DNA from: Candidatus Rokuibacteriota bacterium
GTDB taxonomy: Bacteria; Methylomirabilota; Methylomirabilia; Rokubacteriales; CSP1-6
Length of the DNA stretch: 64,000 nucleotides
NCBI GenBank assembly: GCA_016184125.1
Contig: JACPDG010000072.1
Coordinates: forward strand, 20,230 to 84,229
Reading direction: 5' to 3'
The position numbers were made by a program, and so were the translations under genes. Below, piece after piece: positions 24,988 to 37,459 of this stretch (position 1 is its first letter; the number at the start of each line of letters is the position of its first letter). The notes under the pieces are model-generated. The model was given only the letters and a program-made list of their open reading frames with translations, did no database searches and had not been told where the DNA came from.

Positions 24988-25752
24988 ATGGCTGACAGAT
25001 TACGGGGGAAGGTGGCGCTCATCACCGGCGCCGGCATGGGGATCGGGCGCGAGGCGGCCGTGCTCTTCGCGCGGGAAGGTGCGCGCGTGATCGCCGGCGA
25101 CATCAACGGCGCGGCGGCACAGGAGACGGTCCGCGTCGTCGAGGCCGCCGGTGGCCAGGCGCTGGCCGTGACCGGCGACGTGGCGCTCGAGGCCGATGTC
25201 GAGCGCATGGTCGCCGACGGCGTGCGCCGCTTCGGCGCGTTGCACGTCCTCTACGCGAACGCGGGCGTGCTGTGGAAGGACCGCGACCGCTCGGTGCTCG
25301 AGACGGACGCCGACTGGTGGGACCGTGTGATGGCGATCAACCTCAAAGGCGTCTTCTGGCTCACCAAGCACGGCATCCCGCACCTCCAGCGCGCCGGCGG
25401 CGGGTCCATCGTCCTGATGGGCTCGGTCTCCGCGCTGGTCGGGTTCACGCGTGCCCAGGACGCGTACACGTGCGCGAAGGGCGCGCTCATCTCGCTCACC
25501 AGGTCGCTGGCGATCCAGTTCGCGAAGGACGGCATTCGCTGCAACATCATCCATCCCGGCATCGTCGACACGCCGCTCCAGGCGCCGTACCTGACCGAGG
25601 AGCTCCGCCGTGAGTTCCGGGCGGGGATCCCGCTCGGCCGGATCGCCGAGCCCCGGGAGATCGCGAACGTGGCGCTGTTCCTCGCGAGCGACGAGGCGTC
25701 GTTCATGACCGGCGCCGAGCTGGTCGTCGATGGCGGCTTCACCGCCGGCTGA
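24988..25752 (+). CDS. Short-chain dehydrogenase/reductase
   Basis: A 254-residue classical SDR with the NAD(P)-binding TGAGMGIG loop (about residues 14-21), the cofactor-preference Asp after the second strand (AGDING, suggesting NAD), NAG at about 91-93, the catalytic Tyr and Lys in YTCAKGALISLTR, and the C-terminal VVDGGFTAG. Substrate unknown. The ATG at 24988 is chosen over an upstream in-frame ATG at 24967 that overlaps the repeat; a GTG directly before it is also possible. The PLP enzyme follows 10 bases after the stop, so the two are likely co-transcribed. Confidence 0.88.
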   Translation: MADRLRGKVALITGAGMGIGREAAVLFAREGARVIAGDINGAAAQETVRVVEAAGGQALAVTGDVALEADVERMVADGVRRFGALHVLYANAGVLWKDRDRSVLETDADWWDRVMAINLKGVFWLTKHGIPHLQRAGGGSIVLMGSVSALVGFTRAQDAYTCAKGALISLTRSLAIQFAKDGIRCNIIHPGIVDTPLQAPYLTEELRREFRAGIPLGRIAEPREIANVALFLASDEASFMTGAELVVDGGFTAG

Positions 25753-25762
25753 GCGGGCGGCC

Positions 25763-26881
25763 ATGAGGATCGAGACCCTTGCCGTGCACGCCGGCCGTCA
25801 CGTCGATCCCTCGACCGGCGCGGTCGCCGTCCCCGTCCACCTGGCGACGACGTTCGAGCGAGATCCGGACGGGGGCTACTCCCGCGGGCACCTCTACGCG
25901 CGCAACAGCAACCCCACGCGCGAGACGCTCGAGGCGTGCCTGCGCGACCTCGAGGGCGGCGTGGCGGCGGCGGCGTTCGGGTCCGGCACGGCCGCGACCG
26001 CGGCCGTGTTCCAGTCGCTCGTCCCCGGCGATCACGTCGTCGCGCCCATGGACGCCTACCACGGCACGCTCCGCCAGCTCCGCGAGGTCTTCGCGCCGCG
26101 TGGCGTCGAGGTGTCGTTCGTCGAGATGACGGATCCGAGCATGGTCGAAACCGCGCTCCGCCCGTCGACGAGACTCGTCTGGATCGAGACGCCCTCGAAC
26201 CCGCTGTGGAAGGTGACGGACATCGCCCGCGTCGCCGAGATCGCGCACGGCGTGGGCGCGACCTGCCTCTGCGACAGCACCGCGGCGTCTCCCGTCCTGC
26301 AGCGCCCGCTCGCCCTCGGCGCCGACCTCGTGATGCACGCCACGACGAAGTATCTCGGCGGACACTCGGACGTGATGGGCGGCGCGATCGTCGCGGCCGC
26401 GGAGGGCGGCGTGTTCGCGCGGGTGCGCGCGCTGCAGGCGGCGCTCGGCGCGGTGCCGTCACCCTTCGACTGCTGGCTGGTGCTGCGCGGCATCCAGACG
26501 CTGCCATGGCGGGTCCGCGCGCAGTCCGAGAACGCCGCACGGGTCGCCGCCTTCCTCGCCGGGCATCCCCGCGTGGCCGCGGTGCATTATCCCGGGCTCG
26601 CTTCGCACCCCGGGCATGCGCTCGCCGCGCGGCAGATGTCCGCGTTCGGCGGCATGCTGTCCTTCCAGGTGCGCGGCGGCCGGGACGATGCCATGGCGGT
26701 GGCCGCGAAGGTCCGCCTGTTCACGCGCGCGACGAGCTTCGGCGGCACCGAGAGCCTGATCGAGCATCGCGCGTCCGTCGAGGGGCCCGAGACACGCACG
26801 CCGCAGGGCCTGCTGCGGCTGTCGGTCGGCCTCGAGCACGCCGACGACCTGATCGAGGACCTGGCGCAGGCGCTCGGGTAG
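25763..26881 (+). CDS. Cys/Met-metabolism PLP enzyme (cystathionine gamma-synthase/lyase type)
   Basis: A 372-residue fold-type I PLP enzyme: ETLAVHAGRHVDPSTGAVAV at the start, YARNSNPTRETLEACLRDLE, AAFGSGTAATAAVF, YHGTLRQLR, IETPSNPLWKVTD, the PLP Lys196 in TTKYLGGHSDVMGG and FGGTESLIEHRASVEGPE near the end. This covers cystathionine gamma-synthase, gamma-lyase and methionine gamma-lyase, which cannot be told apart reliably here. It follows an SDR and a glutamine synthetase-like gene, hinting at amino-compound catabolism. Full length, no missing catalytic residue seen. Confidence 0.9.
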   Translation: MRIETLAVHAGRHVDPSTGAVAVPVHLATTFERDPDGGYSRGHLYARNSNPTRETLEACLRDLEGGVAAAAFGSGTAATAAVFQSLVPGDHVVAPMDAYHGTLRQLREVFAPRGVEVSFVEMTDPSMVETALRPSTRLVWIETPSNPLWKVTDIARVAEIAHGVGATCLCDSTAASPVLQRPLALGADLVMHATTKYLGGHSDVMGGAIVAAAEGGVFARVRALQAALGAVPSPFDCWLVLRGIQTLPWRVRAQSENAARVAAFLAGHPRVAAVHYPGLASHPGHALAARQMSAFGGMLSFQVRGGRDDAMAVAAKVRLFTRATSFGGTESLIEHRASVEGPETRTPQGLLRLSVGLEHADDLIEDLAQALG

Positions 26882-26895
26882 GCGCCGCGAGCCCT

Positions 26896-27406
26896 TCAGC
26901 TCTGAAGCCGGCGTTCGAGCTCCGCGAGGCGGGCCTGCACGGCGAGGAGAGGAGGTCGGCTTGAGCTCCTCCACGCGTCGCTCGAGCAGCTCGCGGCGCC
27001 CCTGCTCGTCGGCCATGAGCGCCTCGATGCGGCGGAGCGCGTGCGTGATCACGAGAGACTCCTGCTCGAGGCGTTCCAGCCGTCGGTACAGCTCGTCGAA
27101 ATGTCCGAGCACCTCGCGAAATCGTTCGTCGACGTGCTCCTGCATCGCGTCGAACCGCGCGTCGACGGCCGCGAACCGCTGGTCGACCGCAAGGAGCATC
27201 GCGTCGAACCGCGCGTCGACGGCCGCGAACCGCTGGTCGACCACGAGGAGCATCGCGTCGACCCGCGCGTCGACGGCCGCGAACCGCTGGTCGATCACGA
27301 GGAGCATCGCGTCGAACCGCGCGTCGACGGCCGCGAACCGCTGGTCGATCGCGGCGAACTGGCGCCCGAGAAACTCGACGAGGTCGCGGTACTCGCTGCT
27401 GGTCAT
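26896..27406 (-). CDS. Coiled-coil repeat protein, apparently frameshifted near its end
   Basis: From an ATG at 27406 the protein is a heptad-rich coiled coil. Residues 20-91 are four near-identical 18-residue repeats (type VDQRFAAVDARFDAMLLA); VDERFREVLGHFDELYRRLE and EALMADEQGRRELLERRVEEL follow. After VEELK at about 26960 the reading frame runs on antisense into the PLP gene with non-coding-looking sequence. In another frame the coiled coil continues (VQARLAELERRLQS) to a stop at 26896-26898. One small indel around 26950-26965 would join them, so I give the joined extent. Related proteins are phage- or envelope-associated coiled coils of unknown function. It converges with the PLP gene. 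Confidence 0.55.
27134..27349 (-). repeat. Four tandem 54-bp in-frame repeats
   Basis: The 54-bp unit encodes (I/V)DQRFAAVDAR(F/V)DAMLL(V/A) and is repeated four times with few base changes inside the coiled-coil gene. Such high DNA identity points to recent expansion by slippage or unequal crossover, so copy number probably varies between strains. Confidence 0.85.
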
Positions 27407-27554
27407 CGATGGGCTCGCATCGGGCTGATGCCGTGATGTACCGCGTTCGCGGTTCTCGACGCAAGTGTGTCGATTGCGCGCCACTGACGGCGGGCACGTC
27501 GGGGCGGATGCGCGTGCGCGATGAACACCGTGGCTGCGAGAGCGAGGACACACG

Positions 27555-27626
27555 ATGAGACGCGAGGGAAGAACGGCGATCGTCACGGGTGCGGCGCGCG
27601 GCGCGGTCGCGCGACCTATTGATTGA
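27555..27626 (+). pseudogene. 23-codon fragment of an SDR gene start
   Basis: ATG at 27555 opens MRREGRTAIVTGAARG, a clear start of a short-chain dehydrogenase (the TGAARG cofactor loop). After 16 codons it changes to unrelated sequence and stops at 27626. It looks like the 5' scrap of a gene whose body is missing, joined directly to the start of the kinase gene at 27634. It is one of several deletion-like scars in this section. The alternative is a chance match, which is unlikely for so exact a motif. Confidence 0.4.
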
Positions 27627-27633
27627 GCACGCC

Positions 27634-28493
27634 ATGGCGACGCCGGCGAAGCCGACGATCCTGGTCGTGGACGACAGCGAGGCGGGGCGGTACGCGACCG
27701 CGCGGATCCTCCGCCGCGAGGGCTTCGAGGTCCTGGAGGCGGCGAGCGGCGCCGAGGCGTTGCGGCTCGCCGCCGAGCGTCCGGCGCTCGTGGTCCTCGA
27801 CGTGAACGCGCGACTGCACACGGAGGTCAAGGCGGCGCGCGACGTCTTGCAGTCGATCGTGCAGAACTCCGCCGACGCCATCGTCGCCACGGACCTCGAG
27901 GGGCGGGTGACACACTTCAGTCCGGGCGCGGAAGACGCGTTCGGCGTCCCCGCGGCGAGGGCGATCGGCCGGTCGGTCGCCGACCGGTTCGAGGGTGGCC
28001 GCGACGAGGTGCGGGCGCTCGAGCGACGGCTTCACGCGGGGGAGCGGATCCGAGGCTACGAGACGCGCATCCGGACCCGGGACCGGGGCTGGGTCGACGC
28101 GAGCCTCTCGATGTCGCTCATGCGTGACACCGACCGCCGGTTCCCGCCGGCCGTCGAGACGGCGGCGTTCCGCATCGTGCAGGAGGCGCTCACCAACGTT
28201 GCCCGGCACGCGGGGGTGCGCGAGGCCGCCACGCGGGGGTGCGCGAGGCCGCCGTGCGGTTGTGGACCGGCGACGATGTGCTCTACTGCCAGGTCGTGGA
28301 CCACGGCGTCGGCTTCTCGCCGGCGACGTCGCAGGAGGAGGAGTCGACTGGCGGCCTGTCCGGGATGCGGGAGCGTGCCCGGCTCCTCGGCGGTGACGTC
28401 CGCGTGGAGTCGGTGCCGGCGGCGGGCGTCGTCCTCACGGCCGAGCTGCCGCCCTCGCGTCCCGATGCCGCGAGGCCCGAGGATCCGGCGTGA
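27634..28493 (+). pseudogene. REC-PAS-HATPase sensor kinase (NarL-partner type) with deletions and a frameshift
   Basis: The frame begins as a receiver domain (ILVVDDSEAGRYATARIL ... LVVLDV, phospho-Asp56). Just after that Asp it jumps to a PAS linker (NARLHTEVKAARDVLQSIV), so half the receiver is missing. A PAS domain follows (ADAIVATDLEGRVTHFSPGA). Then SLSMSLMRDT joins FPPAVETAAFRIVQEALTNV, the HATPase N-box, with no HisKA_3 phospho-His helix. At 28207-28252 a 23-bp tandem duplication shifts the frame. In the shifted frame the ATPase finishes normally (DHGVGFSPA, GGLSGMRERARLLGG) to 28493, overlapping the response regulator start (GTGA). As read, it cannot autophosphorylate. Confidence 0.75.
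28207..28252. repeat. 23-bp tandem duplication disrupting the kinase frame
   Basis: The 23-base unit beginning CACGCGGGGGTGCGCGAG occurs twice, at 28207-28229 and 28230-28252. Removing one copy restores a continuous frame (RHAGVREAAVRLWTGDDVLY). It is therefore a recent duplication or a sequencing/assembly error. Confidence 0.85.
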
Positions 28494-29140
28494 TCACGAT
28501 CGTGCTCGCGGACGACCACCAGATCGTCCGGGAAGGCGTGCGCTTCCTGCTCGACGCGGAGCCCGACCTCCGAGTGGTCGGCGAGGCCGGAGATGGTCTC
28601 GAGGCGCTGGGAGCCGTGGCGCGGCTGAAGCCGGCCGTGCTCGTCCTGGACCTCGTGATGCCGCGACTCGGTGGGATCGAGGTCGCGCGCGAGGTGAGCG
28701 CCAAGCACCCCGAGACCCGGGTCGTGGTGCTCTCGATGCACACCGACGAGGCGTACGTCCTCGAGGCGCTTCGCAACGGCGCGCTCGCGTACGTGCTGAA
28801 GGGCTCGAGCGCGGCCGACCTGGTCACTGCCGTGCGCGAGGCGGCGGCGGGGCGGCGGTACCTCAGCCCGCCGGTGACGAGCCGCGCGATCGATGCCTGT
28901 GCGGAGCGGGCGCCCGACGCGCCGCTCGACGTCTACGACACGCTCACGCCGCGCGAGCGCGAGGTGCTCCGGCTTGCCGCCGAGGGCTACACGAGCACCG
29001 AGATCGGTGCGCGGCTCGGCATCAGCCCGCGCACGGCCGAGACCCACCGCGCCAACCTCCTCCGCAAGCTGGGGCTCCACACCCAGACGGACCTCGTCCG
29101 GTACGCGGTGAAGCGAGGCATCGTTCCGCTCGACTCCTGA
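28490..29140 (+). CDS. NarL/FixJ-family response regulator
   Basis: A 216-residue regulator with an intact receiver (ADDHQIVREGVRFLL, phospho-Asp in LVLDLVMPRLGG, Lys in YVLKGSSAADL) and a LuxR-type helix-turn-helix at about residues 148-212 (LTPREREVLRLAAEGYTSTE, ISPRTAETHRANLLRKLGLH). It would be phosphorylated by the upstream kinase and activate or repress transcription. The GTG start overlaps the kinase stop. No damage is visible here, unlike its partner. A perfect CTACGTAG palindrome lies 20 bases after its stop, before the multi-PAS kinase gene, a possible target. Confidence 0.93.
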   Translation: MITIVLADDHQIVREGVRFLLDAEPDLRVVGEAGDGLEALGAVARLKPAVLVLDLVMPRLGGIEVAREVSAKHPETRVVVLSMHTDEAYVLEALRNGALAYVLKGSSAADLVTAVREAAAGRRYLSPPVTSRAIDACAERAPDAPLDVYDTLTPREREVLRLAAEGYTSTEIGARLGISPRTAETHRANLLRKLGLHTQTDLVRYAVKRGIVPLDS

Positions 29141-29274
29141 TTCGGCGTCCGCCGCATCGTCTACGTAGGTTTACGGATAGACGCGTTCGCGGTCGATCGG
29201 CGATGTTACCTAACTACCAGTTCTGTCAACCATTCGGCCCCGAGCGCGAGCGTCATCCGAGAGGGAGGCATGCC

Positions 29275-32200
29275 TTGGCTGACCACGCCGAGCCATCGAG
29301 CGACCGCACACTCCTTCACGAAACCGAGCAGGTCGCGTTCCTCAACTCCATCCTGGAGTCCTCGACCGAGTACTCGATCGTCGCCAAGGACCTCGACGCG
29401 ACGATCCTGGCCTGGAACGAGGGCGCGCGCCGGGTCTACGGGTACCAGGCCCAGGACGTGGTGGGCAAGGCGAGCGCGTTCATCCTGCACGACCCGGACG
29501 ACGTGAGGTCCGGCCGGGCCCGCGCGATCCTCGACGCTGCGCGGCAGGCCGGCAAGTGGGAAGGCGAGCTGACCCGGGTCCGCAAGGACGGCAGCCGCTT
29601 CACCGCCCACGTCACGATCACGCTGCGGAAGGACGCCGCCGCGCAGCCGATCGGCTTCACGATGATCTCGCGTGATCTCACCCAGTCGAAGCAGATCGAG
29701 CGGGAGCTGCGCGAGTCGCAGGAGTACAACCGCGGCCTCGTCGAGTCGAACATCGACGCCCTCATGACGACGGACCCGCTGGGGCTCATCACGGACGTCA
29801 ACCGGCAGATGTGCGAGGTGACGGGGCGGACGCGCGAGGAGCTGGTCGGGACCCCCTTCAAGGGGTACTTCACGGATCCGAAGCGGGCGGAGGACGGCAT
29901 CCGGCGGGTGCTGGCGGAAGACCGGGTGACGAACTACGAGCTGACGATCCGCGCCAACGACGGCAAGGAGACCGTGGTCTCCTACAACGCCACGACGTTC
30001 CGCGGCGCGGACGGGCGCCTGCGCGGGGTGTTCGCCGCCGCGCGCGACATCACCGACCAGAAGACGCTCGAGGAGGAGCTCCGGCAGACGCAGAACTACA
30101 CGCGTGGCCTCATCGAGGCCTCGGTCGACGCGCTCGTCACGGTCGACCCCGAGTTCCGGGTCACCGACGTCAACGAGCAGACGGTGCGCATCACGGGGTA
30201 CAGCCGGGAGGAGCTGATCGGCAGCCCGTTCCCCGACTACTTCACGGATCCCGAGAACGCGACGGCGGGCGTCAGGCAGACGCTCGCCGAGGGGTTCGTG
30301 ACCAACTACGTGCTCGTGCTGCGCTCGAAGAGCGGCCGGGAGACGCCGGTCTCGTTCAACGCCTCGGTCTTCCGCGACACCGCGGGCAGCGTGCGCGGGA
30401 TCTTCGCCGCCGCGCGCGACATCACCGAGCAGAACCGGCTCGAGGAGGAGCTGCGCCAGGCCCAGAACTACACGCGCGGCCTGATCGAGTCCTCCGTCGA
30501 CCCGATGATCACCGTGGACCCGGACCGCAGCGGGCCGAGGACGGCATCCGGAAGGTGCTCGCGGAGGGCCGGGTCACCAACTACGAGCTGACGATCCGGG
30601 CGAAGGACGGCAAGGAGACGGTCGTCTCCTACAACGCCACGACGTTCCGCGGCCAGGACGGCCGGCTCCGGGGCGTCTTCGCGGCGGCCCGCGACGTGAC
30701 GGCGCAGAAGCACCTGGAGGAGCAGCTCCGGCAGGCGCAGAACTACAACCGCGGGTTGATCGAGTCCTCGGTCGACGCGATGCTCACCGTCGACCCCGAC
30801 CTCGTCATCACCGACGTCAACGAGCAGATGGCCAAGCTCACCGGCTATAGCCGGGAACAGCTCATCGGCAGTGCCTTCCAGGACTACTTCACCGAGCCCG
30901 ATCGCGCCGCGGCGGGGGTGGGCAAGACGCTCTCGGAGGGCTTCGTCACCAACTACGAGCTGACGCTCCGCTCCCGCTACCGGCGCGAGATCCTCGTGTC
31001 GTTCAACGCGTCGGTCTTCAAGGACACCGAGGGGAACGTCCGCGGGATCTTCGCGGTGGCGCGGGACGTGACCGAGCAGCGGCGGCTCGAGGAGCAGCTC
31101 CGCGAGCAGCAGAACTACAACCGCGGCCTGATCCTCGGTGACCAACTACGAGCTCGTCCTCAAGGCGCGCTCCGGCAAGCGCACGGTCGTCTCGTTCAAC
31201 GCGGGCACGTTCAAGGACACCGCGGGCAGGGTGGCGGGCATCCTCGCCGCCGCCCGCGACATCACGGCGCAGAAGCGGCTCGAGGAGCAGCTCCGCGACC
31301 AGCAGAACTACAACCGGAGCCTGATCGAGTCGTCGGTGGACGCGCTCATGACCGTGGACCCGACCGGCGTCATCACCGACGTGAACGAGCAGACCGTGAA
31401 GCTCGCCGGCTACAACAGAAAGCAGCTCGTCGGGAGCCCGTTCGTCGGCTACTTCACGGACCGGGACCACGCCGCCGCCGGCGTCCGCAAGACCTTCGAG
31501 GAGGGTGTCGTCACCAACTACGAGCTGGTGGCGCGCGCCAAGACCGGGCGCAAGATCCCCGTGTCGTTCAACGCCTCGGTCTTCCGCGACGCGTCCGGTG
31601 AGGTGGGGGGCATCCTCGCCGCCGCCCGCGACATCACCGAGCAGAAGGGCATCGAGGCCGAGCTCCGGGAGCAGCAGTCGTACACGCGCAGCCTGATCGA
31701 GTCGAACATCGACGCCCTGATGACGACCGATCCGCTCGTCCGGCGCGTGCTTTCGGAAAACCGCGTCACGAACTACGAGCTGACGATCCGGGCGAGGGAC
31801 GGCAAGGAGACGGTGGTCTCCTACAACGCGACCACGTTCCGGGGCGCGGACGGGCGGCTGCGCGGCGTCTTCGCCGCCGCCCGCGACATCACGGACCAGA
31901 AGCGGCTCGAGCAGCAGATCACCCAGCGCAACCGCGAGCTCACGGAGGCCACGGCGTTCCTCAACAACGTGCTGGAGAGCTCCACGGAGTACTCGATCAT
32001 CGCGAAGGACCTCGCCGGCAACATCCTCACGTGGAACGAAGGGGCGCGACGGAACTACGGCTACACGGCCGAGGAGATGGTGGGCCGGATGAACTCGAGC
32101 GTCCTCCACGTGCCCGAGGACCTGGCGTCCGGAAGAGTCCCGGCGCTGCTGGACACGGCCTTCCGGACGGGCAAGGCGGAGGGCGTCTTCGACCGGATCC

Positions 32201-33855
32201 GCAAGAACGGGGACCGGTTCGGGGCCTCGGTGGCCGTCACGCTGCGGCGCGACGCCGCCGGTGTCCCCATCGGCTACCTGCTCATCTCGAAGGACATCAC
32301 GGAGCAGAAGGCGCTCGAGGAGCAGCTCCGCCGGAAGAACGAGGAGCTGGAGGAGCAGTACCGGCGGGTGCAGGAGGCGAACCGGCTCAAGAGCGAGTTC
32401 CTCGCGAACATGTCCCACGAGCTCCGCACACCGCTGCACGGCATCATCGGGTTCGCCGAGCTCATGCACGACGGCAAGGTGGGGCCGGTCTCCGCCGAGC
32501 ACAAGGAGTACCTCGGCGACATCCTCACCAGCGCACGACACCTGCTCCAGCTCATCAACGACGTGCTCGACCTGTCGAAGGTGGAATCCGGCAAGATGGA
32601 GTTCCGTCCCGAGCCGGTGGACCTCGGGCGGCTCGTCGGCGAGGTGCGGGACATCGTCAGGACGCTCGCCGCGCAGAAGCGGATCCGGATCGGGAGCGAG
32701 ATCGATCCCGGGGTCGCCGGGATCATCGCCGATCCCGCGCGACTCAAGCAGATCCTCTACAACTACCTCTCCAACGCGCTCAAGTTCACGCCGGACGAGG
32801 GACGGGTGACGGTGCGCGCCGTCCCGGAGGGCAGCGATCGCTTCCGCCTCGAGGTCGAGGACACCGGCATCGGGATCCGCCCCGAGGACATGGGCAAGCT
32901 CTTCGTGGAGTTCCAGCAGCTCGACGCGAGCACGGCCAAGAAGTACTCCGGGACCGGCCTCGGGCTCGCGCTGACGCGGCGAATGGTCGAGGCCCAGGGC
33001 GGCGAGGTCGGCGTGCGCAGCGTGCCGGGCGAGGGCAGCGTCTTCTTCGCCGTGCTCCCCCGCGTCGCGCGACTGCTCGGCGAGGGGTCCGCGGAAGGCG
33101 CGGCGCCCCGGGCCGGCGCTCCCACCGTCCTGGTCGTCGAGGACGATCCCAGGGACCGGGCCTGGCTCGTGAACACGCTCACGGAGGCCGGCTACGGGGT
33201 GGAGACGGCCACGAACGGGGCGGAGGCCATCGCCCGCGGCCGGGCGCGAGCGTACGATGCCATCACGCTCGACCTCCTGCTGCCCGACATCCACGGGCGC
33301 GAGGTGCTCGGCGCGCTCAGGGCCGCGGGGCCGAACCGTGAGACCCCGGTGATCGTGGTCACCGTGGTCGCGGGGGAGGGGACCGTGGGAGGCTTCCGAG
33401 TCCACGACATCCTCCTGAAGCCCGTCACAGAGGAGGACCTGCTCGCCGCCCTGAGGCGCGTCCACGCGGCGCCCGACGCCTCGCGGCCGATCATCGTCGT
33501 GGACGACGACGCCGCGGCCCTGAAGCTCGCCGAGCGGGTGCTGCGCGGGCTCGGGTATCGCGCGCTCTGCACGCGGGACGCCGGGAGCGCGCTCGAGGCG
33601 GCGGCGCACGAGGCTCCCGCCGCCATCATTCTCGACCTGCTCATGCCGGGCATGGACAGGTTCGAGTTCCTCAGGCGGTTCAGGCGGACCGCGACGGGGC
33701 GGCGTACGCCGGTGATCGTGTGGACGGTGAAGGAGCTCACGCGCAAGGAGCGCCAGCGGCTCCAGGCCTCCGCGCAGGCGATCGTCGCCAAGGGGCAGGG
33801 TGCCGCCGCGCTCATGGAGGAGCTGGCGGCGCATGCGCCGCTGCCGCCGAGATAG
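29275..33855 (+). CDS. Nine-PAS hybrid histidine kinase with two receivers, frame-disrupted
   Basis: The gene starts at a TTG (29275) with AGGGAGG seven bases upstream. It holds nine PAS modules of about 123 residues joined by DIT-Q-K/LEEQLR linkers, then HisKA (MSHELRTP, His codon at 32416), HATPase (NYLSNALKF, DTGIGI, GTGLGLALT) and two receivers with phospho-Asp (LDLLLPD; LDLLMPG). Modules 4, 6 and 8 lack their central halves. The join in module 4 (about 30530) and that in module 6 (about 31135) change frame; that in module 8 (about 31737) stays in frame. So the full-length protein is not made as written. It was probably a cytoplasmic multi-input sensor. The single-receiver gene follows 15 bases later. 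Confidence 0.8.
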
Positions 33856-33870
33856 CGCCGGAGGCGCGCG

Positions 33871-34247
33871 ATGGCCGGTGAGCCGATCCTCGTGGTGGAC
33901 GACAACCCCGTGAACCTGAAGCTCATGCGGGTGCTCCTGACCGGGGAGGGCTACGAGGTCCGCACCGCGTCGGACGCCGAGGAGGCGCTGGGGATCCTCG
34001 AGCGATTCACCCCGCGCCTGATCGTGATGGACATCGAGCTCCCCGGCATGGACGGGCTCGAGCTGACGCGGCGGCTCAAGGCCGACCCGTCGATGCGGAG
34101 CACCATCATCCTCGGCATCACGGCCTACGCCATGAAGGGTGACGACGAGCGCGTCCTCGCCGCGGGCTGCGACGGATACCTCGCGAAGCCCGTCGACACT
34201 CGCACCTTTCCGGCGCTCGTCGCTCAGTACCTGAGCGGGAGAACGTC

Positions 34248-34251
<4 letters not shown>
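33871..34251 (+). CDS. Stand-alone receiver (DivK/CheY-like) protein
   Basis: A 126-residue receiver domain: VVDDNPVNLKLMRVLLTGEG, phospho-Asp in VMDIELPGMDGLEL, Thr/Ala switch in GITAYAMKGDD and Lys in YLAKPVD. The DNPVNLKL opening and ITAYAMKGD are typical of receivers served by hybrid kinases. It lies between two hybrid kinases and overlaps the next gene (ATGA), so it may shuttle phosphate between them. No output domain. Intact. Confidence 0.92.
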
Positions 34252-37169
<2,918 letters not shown>

Positions 37170-37197
37170 GCGCGTCCCGGCGCACGCGCGCGGAGGC

Positions 37198-37326
37198 ATG
37201 CCCAGGGTCCTGATCGCCGACGACGACCGCGACGTGCGGCAGTTCCTCGCCGAGATCCTGCCGTCTTCGGCCCACAGCTCCCATGAGTCCGGCGGGGAGC
37301 CCGGGTCCTGGGTGCTGAACCAGTGA
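37198..37326 (+). pseudogene. Truncated receiver-domain fragment
   Basis: ATG at 37198, with GGAGG just before it, opens MPRVLIADDDRDVRQFLAEI, the first strand and helix of a response regulator. After LAEIL the sequence is unrelated (PSSAHSSHESGG) and stops at 37326. The rest of the receiver is absent. The 133 bases to the next gene hold nothing recognisable. It looks like a deletion remnant of a regulator gene that followed the hybrid kinase. Confidence 0.55.
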
Positions 37327-37459
37327 TCCTGGTCTCGAATCCAGAGGCCCGTGTCCCAGGCCGAGCACGTACCGTCGATTTCGCTGACGGTTCAGACACT
37401 TCCGGTCTCCGCCGGATCCGGCAATCGCCTTGCTGCCGGCACGAGTGTCGAGCCCGAGG

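Noticed and set aside
27134..27349. CRISPR-like repeat
   Set aside because: The repeats are in frame, lack spacers and encode a heptad coiled coil.
27589..30591. One 1000-codon protein spanning the kinase, NarL regulator and PAS kinase region
   Set aside because: The frame is only fortuitously continuous. The middle part (28250-29274) is the wrong frame; the correct genes there are the shifted ATPase and the NarL-type regulator.
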